Assembly: GCF_000004195.4 (NCBI RefSeq) | Contig: NC_030677.2 | Coordinates: forward strand, 57,604,222 to 57,668,221 | Direction of reading: 5' to 3' | Length of the DNA: 64,000 nt | Source of the DNA: Xenopus tropicalis | Taxonomy: Eukaryota > Chordata > Amphibia > Anura > Pipidae | In this document: positions 57,438-64,000 of the stretch, in pieces | How positions within the stretch are numbered: position 1 is the first letter of the stretch | Layout of the letters: every line of letters starts with the position of its first letter | The notes under the pieces: model-generated | The model's database searches: none | What the model saw: the letters and a program-made list of their open reading frames with translations, nothing else | What the model was told of the DNA's origin: nothing | Translations under genes and position numbers: made by a program

Positions 57438-59602
57438 CTAGAGAGAAAAAAGACATTTTTATAATGTATGTTTTACATAGACAATTTAGTGAGCACAGTT
57501 TCTACAAATAATAATATATAATAATATACTCATTAACCTAGCACACCTTGAGCAGCCATTGGCCCTGGCAGATGTGATGCCTGAATTAGCACTAAGGGTC
57601 ACAATTTCTGCTTCTGCCGAGGATAACATAAATGAGCCCTATGATATAGCTGGCAGGGATACAGGATGAGTTCATTTTCTGTGGATCTTTAGCCTCAGAT
57701 GCACCCATGGGGCACCAGAAGGTTAATGGCACATTATTTCCTTACATTATAGAAGGGAATCTTTCTAGTATGCATTAAAAATGCCTAACCTGTTGTAATC
57801 CAGCTGTGTGCTAATACATCTCACAGGGAACATAGATCCTAGATTTATACATATTTTATATTTTATTTTTTAAAGTAATGCCTTTTGTGTTTCCTTGACC
57901 ACCTCTTTTTTGCTTCCTTCCTTGCAGTCATCAGTCATCTGGAATGACGCACAAGTGAATCTATAGCCAAAGCAGGTAGTCATAATAGCTAATGACATCA
58001 GGAAGTACTGTATCTCCATAATGGAATATAGCCTGCACAAAATGCTCCTAATGCATCCTCAAGGTGCTTCTGGCATTTATTATGCACATGCTTATTTTCT
58101 GAGAGCCAAGTCAGCATGTTGCAATATGCTCACATATATTGAAAAACGTTCTATAACCATAAAGAAAACTTTAACCCCAACTCTTAATATAATACCCCAG
58201 GGATATACATTTTATTGGTATTCCATTTTTCCATTCCCAACGCTATAAATACAGCAGAAATGCAATGGTTAGTTGATGTCATCAACATAAAGCTCCAGAT
58301 ATGGCTCCAAGCCAGGTTAAGAAGAAGCAAACCTGGCAGTCTCAAATGAGACACTGCTCTTCCAAGTGCTTACTCAGACCCTAGGAAATGTACATTGGCA
58401 AGTTAACATGGGTAAAAGAGATTTTTGTGAGAAAAGTGAGTTTGAGCATATTATCCATATTACATCACTGACATGGACTGAAGATTCCATCTGCATATTT
58501 AATTAAACCTCAGGCTACCAGCCAAGCAGCCATCAGAAAAAGACGATGAGCTGTAAGACACATTCAGTGGTATAAAACTTCTCACAGTAAAAAAGAAGAG
58601 TAATGCAAATGCAGAACTGTTTAAAAGAGCCAGTTTTTGCTCATTTTTTTCTTGGGTTCACGTGTAAGATTTTACACAAAACTACACAAAGCAAATTTCT
58701 TATCTTTTCAGGTGCTGTGGCTTTGGCACTAAAGGCAATTTTGTTTGGGCTGCTGGTAATTAGCGTTAGTGAGAGAGTGACTGAACCCAGGGAGCCTGAC
58801 TCCCTTCTTGTGTACAGCCTAATACACTGTGGGCAGCTCCTGGCTGCAGTTCCAGGTCAGATCACCCTGATCATCTGCTCAGCGTGTTATTCGTGGCATC
58901 TCAAAGATAGGCATTGGCAGCTGATTTAAAAAGTTATATAAAGAGCTGCTGCATAAATGACTAAATTCAGGTTTGGAACATCTTAATGATGAGATGTGAC
59001 CTGTTTTTTACTCTACTGCATCACAGACTTTCATAAAGGCATTCAACCTTGTTTAGTGCACAGTCCATAGGGACTTCCTCCTAGTTTACTATGCCCAGAC
59101 GGATCCCTGGTTATGTATGGAATGCAGTTTTTTGGAATACTGCACTAGCTAAAAGCCTCAGATATTTGGCAGTAAGATGTGTTTATCAGACTTGTTTGCT
59201 TATGTATCTTTGGCACAGAAAGTGAACTCATTTGAAAAGGTTTTCAATTTTATTATATTACCCTTTCTAAGGGAATGCGTTCATGTAGAGAGAACATCAT
59301 ACATCTTAACAGCAGGTTTTTATTAGAAACTTTTAATAAAGATTTCTTGTTTTGCACATGAACAAAACAAATGAGTTAGTGGTGCACCTCGAGTTTGACC
59401 ACTTACTAAATAAATAATACATGTATTCAACAAATATTTTTTTACAAGGTAACTTATAAGTACAGAATTATTCTAACAATCCTCCTTTACAGCTGTAATG
59501 CTATTGAGAATGCTCCCTACCAGAATACCTTTGGCTTTAGCTTATACATGACAATGGGTTGTTTCCAGAGCCTTACATTCAAGCCAAGTCCTTGCATATA
59601 CT

Positions 59603-59935
59603 GTGCTCTATTTATTTATTTATTTATTTATTTATGCAATGTATTTATTTAATTCATTTATTTATATAGCCTTACAGAGATTATACATCAGTCCCTACCC
59701 CAGTGGAACTTGCAATATAAGGTCCCTATTCCATTCATGAAAAAAGGGAAGAATTTTTATCAGGAGCCAGTTAACCTGCCTGTATGTTTTTTGAGTGTGG
59801 GAGGAAACTGAGGTACCCAAGGGAAACCCACACAGACACAGAAAGAACATACAAACTACTTGCAGATAGTGCCAAAGCTGGACTTGAACTCAGGTCCCCA
59901 GTGTTGCAAGGCAGATGTGCTCACCGCTGCTTTGA
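59603..59935 (-). mobile_element. tRNA-derived SINE, near full length, minus strand
   Basis: Plus-strand order is TTTA simple repeat, TTTATATAGCCTTACAGAGA, CCCAGTGGAACTTGCAATAT, TTAACCTGCCTGTATGTTTT, GTGTGGGAGGAAACTGAGG, AGAACATACAAACTACTTGC, ACTTGAACTCAGGTCCCC and TGCTCACCGCTGC. Read on the minus strand, the tRNA-like head comes first and the ATAA tail last. Confidence 0.75.
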
Positions 59936-61139
59936 AGTGATATCTGTGAAACAACTAAAACTCTATACAGATGGGTCTCTAATATAAGAAGGGACTTTTA
60001 TAGAAACAATTAACAAGTATAATTTATCACTTTGGATTACAGTGCACACAATAATGGACCTAGCCTACTAACACTCTGCACCTGCCACTTTCCCTTGGGT
60101 ACCTATACTGATTGGTCTCATTGTGGTATTTACCATACCACCACTCTTCAAGTGGTAGCTACCAAAGAGGTTTACCCTGGTCCTGTCTGTCATGTAAATC
60201 ACTTAAACAGTTCTAAACTAACCTAAGTCCCCTTAATATGCCTATTGTAGGGAAATACTCTATCTACTAGGTGTCAAGCATGTAGGCTTCATGTTCCCTT
60301 TACTAACCAGGTGATCTGAACAGGAGACATTCAATAGGGATGCCATTTTGCCACAACCACACAGCTAAGAGTAACCATGTCAAACCATACTTTAAAATAT
60401 TAATTTCATAAAATATTTGTTTTATTGGGCTACAAAGATTTTGGCAGCTATTATTATACAGAGCATCCCATCTTGCACAGCATTGTTTTCATGCTCTCGT
60501 ATTAAACAGCTCATGTGATTAGCTACACATATGGCAGGCAGGCTTTTGTTTTAAGTTATATTAATGTATTCCTTTGACTCATGGTTCCACTAGGACTAAT
60601 AAACATAGGAGCCTTGTGTAGCCAGAGGGGGGGTGGCAAAAAATGTTCAACCTTTTAACCTTTCATAAATAAAGGTCTTCACCTATGGCCTTAAGCATTC
60701 TCTTTATCAAAGGATCCAACGTCTCTTGTAAATGACACAAGTGCTGCTGTACAAATTCCACTGTAACTAGCGCATCCATGTGTCATAAATATTCATCCCA
60801 CAGATACAATCACACAGTAATAGTAATTGCAAGTATTTTAGCAAACATCGCTACAATAAGGAATAAACAAAGTGATTTGCACTGCTGTTGTGCCAACATG
60901 GTTAGATGCTTCAACATTATATTAGTGCAGTTATAATTAGAATCACATACTTTGTTCATAATTGCCACAGATTCCCAGGGACTGTCTCATTTTCTGCCCT
61001 ATGAAATTGAGTCTTTGCAATGGCAAAGAGTTGGATATAATAATACAAAACTTACTGGATATCAGCATGCTCCACACATTTCTCATATTTATTAAATACT
61101 GCTAGCTGCTGAGGTTGGGCTGTATTTTATAATAAACTG

Positions 61140-61215
61140 GTATGTTTTGGCATTGTATTACAGAGATTGTTCATCATTGACATTAGTCCCTGTCCCAGTG
61201 AAGCTAACATTCTAA
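61140..61215 (-). mobile_element. SINE tail fragment
   Basis: TTAGTCCCTGTCCCAGTGAA and GCTAACATTCTAAGGTCCC are the tail-proximal block of the SINE at 59603-59935. Confidence 0.55.
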
Positions 61216-62769
61216 GGTCCCTATCATGTTCTTATGGGGGATGGAAGAGAGGTTTTGATTTTAAGGTTTATACAGTTTGTAAAAGAGAAAACTCTTAATT
61301 TTTTGTGTTTTAAGTTCTATTATTTAATATTAATCTACAAATTAAATGGTTCAGTCACAACTTATTGTTTTACAATTTTTTTGCTTTTTTATGTTTTTTT
61401 TCCTAAAATGTATATATTTTGTTCTTAAAGATGACAAAAATGTATATTTTTGAATGAATTTGTTTAGTTCCCAAAACACTTTTTTGTATCCCAGCAGCAA
61501 TTTAGTAAGGCAAGTTGCAGACTCTCTAAACCAACTGATACATTAGTTGCTGGAATGTCTCGCTTGCTAAACATACAGTTTAATACCTTACTTGATACAT
61601 TAGTTGATAGTATTACTCAGCAGCAGTTATCTTTAATGCGGGAGCAGAGACTGGGAAAGATACAGATTCATTTCAGATAAAGTCATCTGTACAGGGGCTG
61701 CATTGCTTGTGACTTACTTAACGTTATAAAGATGTCAAAAGAGTACCTGCCAGTCTATGGTCCTCCATTTGCTCCAGAACAGCATCTTCCAAATTCCCCA
61801 TAGATATGACAGTAAAGCAGTCTCTGGTATTTCTAGCAAGGAATTTAAAACTGTGACTCTGCTTTGCTGAGTTATAGATTCCAAATAGGTTTTGACTGTA
61901 ACAATTGTCAAAATTGTCAATTGTCAGTAACAATATTGCTTAACGTTTTTAATACTGACTAAATTTTTATATTCAGCAGGACTCTACTAGTTAACATGAT
62001 GTTGGTTCCATGCATCTAATTACACATAGAAATATGCCTCAGGAATTTAATTGGTACACCTCATTACTAAAAAATGCACATCACTTACATGTAAATACAG
62101 AAGTTTAAACTAACTTTAACCAGAATGTGTTGCAATTCTTACAACAGACACACCATTCAAGGAAGCAGAGTTCACTGAATAAGTTTTTTTCTTTCAAACG
62201 GAAATATTATATTGCTCAAGAAAGAGAGGCCAGGCTGGGCCTCCTGGATTTGTTACTGAACTGAACATGGATCCAAACTAAGGGCGCAAACAAGGGTTTG
62301 TGTTTCTTCTCCCAGCATAGAAACGACCTGACAGCGAAGAACAGAGCTTGTGCATATTATGAGTTCATGTGAGACTACCTTCCTGCCCATGCTTTGCTGT
62401 TAATCAACATGACAAGCCTGAGTCTAAACGTCGGTAAGGTTCAGCAAAGGCTCTGTGTTACAGCTAACATGGTTTTTAACACCAAGGGATTGAAATGACT
62501 ATGAAATGACTAGATCTGATGGCTAAATATGTGCTGCTTTTTCCTTCAGCAATAAAGCTTCCCTGTGAGACATGAACACGGTGACAGAATTTAGGAAAGC
62601 CATAAAAACAGTCTCAGTTATTATTATACTTATATACAATAAGCTCTTTATCAAAGGTTTTTAGCCTATGGCTTTCTAGCTGCACCGGAACCAAAATCCC
62701 AGTGTGTGAAGATGTATGGCTGCTGTTGGAATTTGGAATCAGGGAAAGGAATGTATTATTATTATTATA

Positions 62770-63083
62770 ACAGGTATGGAATCTGATATCCAGAATTCTC
62801 AAGACATGGGATTTTCCAGATAAGTGATCTTTCTGTCATTTGGATCTCCATACTTCAAATGTACTAAAAAATTATTTAAACAATAAATAAACCCAGTAGG
62901 AGTGTTTTGCCTCCAGTAAGGATTTATTATATCTTAGTTTGGATAAGGGACAAGGTACTGTTTTATTATTACAGAGGAAAAAGAAAAATGTTGTAAAATT
63001 TTTAATTTGACTAAAATGCAATCTTCCCATAATTCATTACTTTCTGGGTAACAGGTTTCTGGATAATGGATCCCATACCTGTA
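62770..63083. mobile_element. complete TACAGGTATGGG-family element
   Basis: Ends ACAGGTATGGAATC and GGATCCCATACCTGTA with the full interior in the orientation of the copy at 8389-9120. Confidence 0.83.
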
Positions 63084-63379
63084 TTTCTTTTACTAGTATT
63101 AATAAAGTATTTAGAAAGCGCCATCATATCCCACAGTACTGCACTATAGAAGGATCTTTATACATAAAACATTACATACAAATACTGATTGCTACAGGAG
63201 GAAGCCCTGCTCAATGTTTGCAGATTTCATAAATTTCATCAATGTACCCTAGAAATGTATTCAGGTATGGGTTTGTTTATCCATTAAGAAGTGCGGTTGC
63301 AAAACAACTGCTAACAAAATGTACATATCTAAAACAACAACTAAGGATTATTTTCAGTTTCGGCCCACACTGTTTATAT

Positions 63380-63581
63380 TAGTGTTGAATCCAAACCGAA
63401 TCCAAATTAGGGTACAAAGGAGATAAAGAGAACTGCAGAGCCTGTTCATGTGAAGAAAATGCACGTGATTTTTAGGGATTTGGATTCAGATTGGCCCAGC
63501 ACTTGGGTTCGGGGGAACCCTGCTAAAAAAGGTTGAAGCTGGCCGAATCCTGAGCCAAATCCTTGATGTGGTGCATCCCTA
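63380..63581. mobile_element. hAT-like MITE, perfect 8-bp target duplication
   Basis: It runs from TAGTGTTGAATCCAAACCG to GATGTGGTGCATCCCTA, flanked by identical GTTTATAT at 63372-63379 and 63582-63589. I recall a widespread vertebrate MITE family beginning TAGGGATGCACCGAATCC, whose end matches here. Confidence 0.85.
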
Positions 63582-63799
63582 GTTTATATCTAATCCTACA
63601 AATTCAGAACTTACCCCACAGACTCTATGGTACAAACTTATTGTATAACATACAGGATACAGTATATAAGTTTTTTCTTATAGCCAATGCATAGTGGATC
63701 CTTTTTACAATTTTACATTTTAAAAGTGTTTTCTTTTATCGGATTTTAAGATTCCAAAACCAATATTTAAAAGCATGCTTCATACCAGTGGCTTAACAT

Positions 63800-64000
63800 T
63801 TAAGGAAGCAGACCTTGTGGTGATGGGGGCCATACCATGGGGTCTTTTTCCTCCATTGCTGCATATAAACACACTGGCTCTCAGGTAGAAGGGCAGGGGG
63901 GGGAGCAGGGTTTTATATACGAGGCAGGGGGGCCGTGTAAGTCTACTCTGCGCAGGGCACCTCTAAAGATTTTATTGCAGGGTGCCTGGCACCAAGTAGT
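63800..64000. repeat. dispersed repeat cut by the window edge
   Basis: GATGGGGGCCATACCATGGG, AGAAGGGCAGGGGGGGGAGC and TTTTATTGCAGGGTGCCTGG resemble the repeat at 40484-40750. It continues past 64000. Confidence 0.4.

Larger units (their letters stand above)
57438..64000 (-). other. ednra: upstream ednra intron, continuing beyond the window
   Basis: No sequence resembling the N-terminal/TM1-TM2 exon is found here on the minus strand, so this is read as intron. Apart from SINE pieces and two DNA transposons, 57438-59602, 59936-61139 and 61216-62769 hold nothing I can support. Confidence 0.75.

Overview
This is a vertebrate nuclear locus, almost certainly from a frog of the genus Xenopus. There is no bacterial-type gene density. 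The only host gene I can support is an intron-rich endothelin receptor on the minus strand. The rest is AT-rich intronic and intergenic DNA packed with short palindromic DNA transposons (T2/Kolobok-type elements ending at TTAA, PIF/Harbinger-like elements starting GGGGC..ATTTACTAA, hAT-like elements, and elements bounded by TACAGGTATGGG), a tRNA-derived SINE and CR1-like LINEs. I recognise this mixture as Xenopus from memory; the genus was not checked by alignment.

Host gene: six consecutive coding exons of ednra (endothelin receptor type A, a class A GPCR) run from 57437 down to the stop codon at 34102, with GT-AG junctions throughout and a reading frame that stays open across every splice. 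Together they encode 286 residues, from the first extracellular loop to the C-terminus. The exon carrying the N-terminus, TM1 and TM2 is not seen between 57438 and 64000 and should lie beyond the right edge. The DNA below 34102 is the gene's 3' UTR followed by intergenic sequence.

Layout: 1-34101 is 3' UTR and downstream DNA, with a 5'-truncated CR1-like LINE (3090-4040), many nested MITEs, a tandem trio at 26039-26938 and a GC-rich hAT-like element at 29547-29776. 34102-57437 is the receptor gene; its last intron holds a CR1-like LINE with an intact 595-residue reverse transcriptase frame (36154-37941) inside two further transposons. The 9.1-kb intron holds a head-to-head compound element (49855-50645), a GATA microsatellite (about 51336-51710), a hairpin Harbinger-like element (51743-52180) and a decayed plus-strand LINE copy (56234-57122). 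57438-64000 is the upstream intron, with SINE remnants and two more DNA transposons.

I found no new defence, biosynthetic or RNA system. The most informative features are the nested insertions, which give a relative order of transposon activity, and the compound inverted element. Transposon boundaries come from terminal repeats and target duplications read by eye; family names are from memory and need a Repbase/Dfam check.
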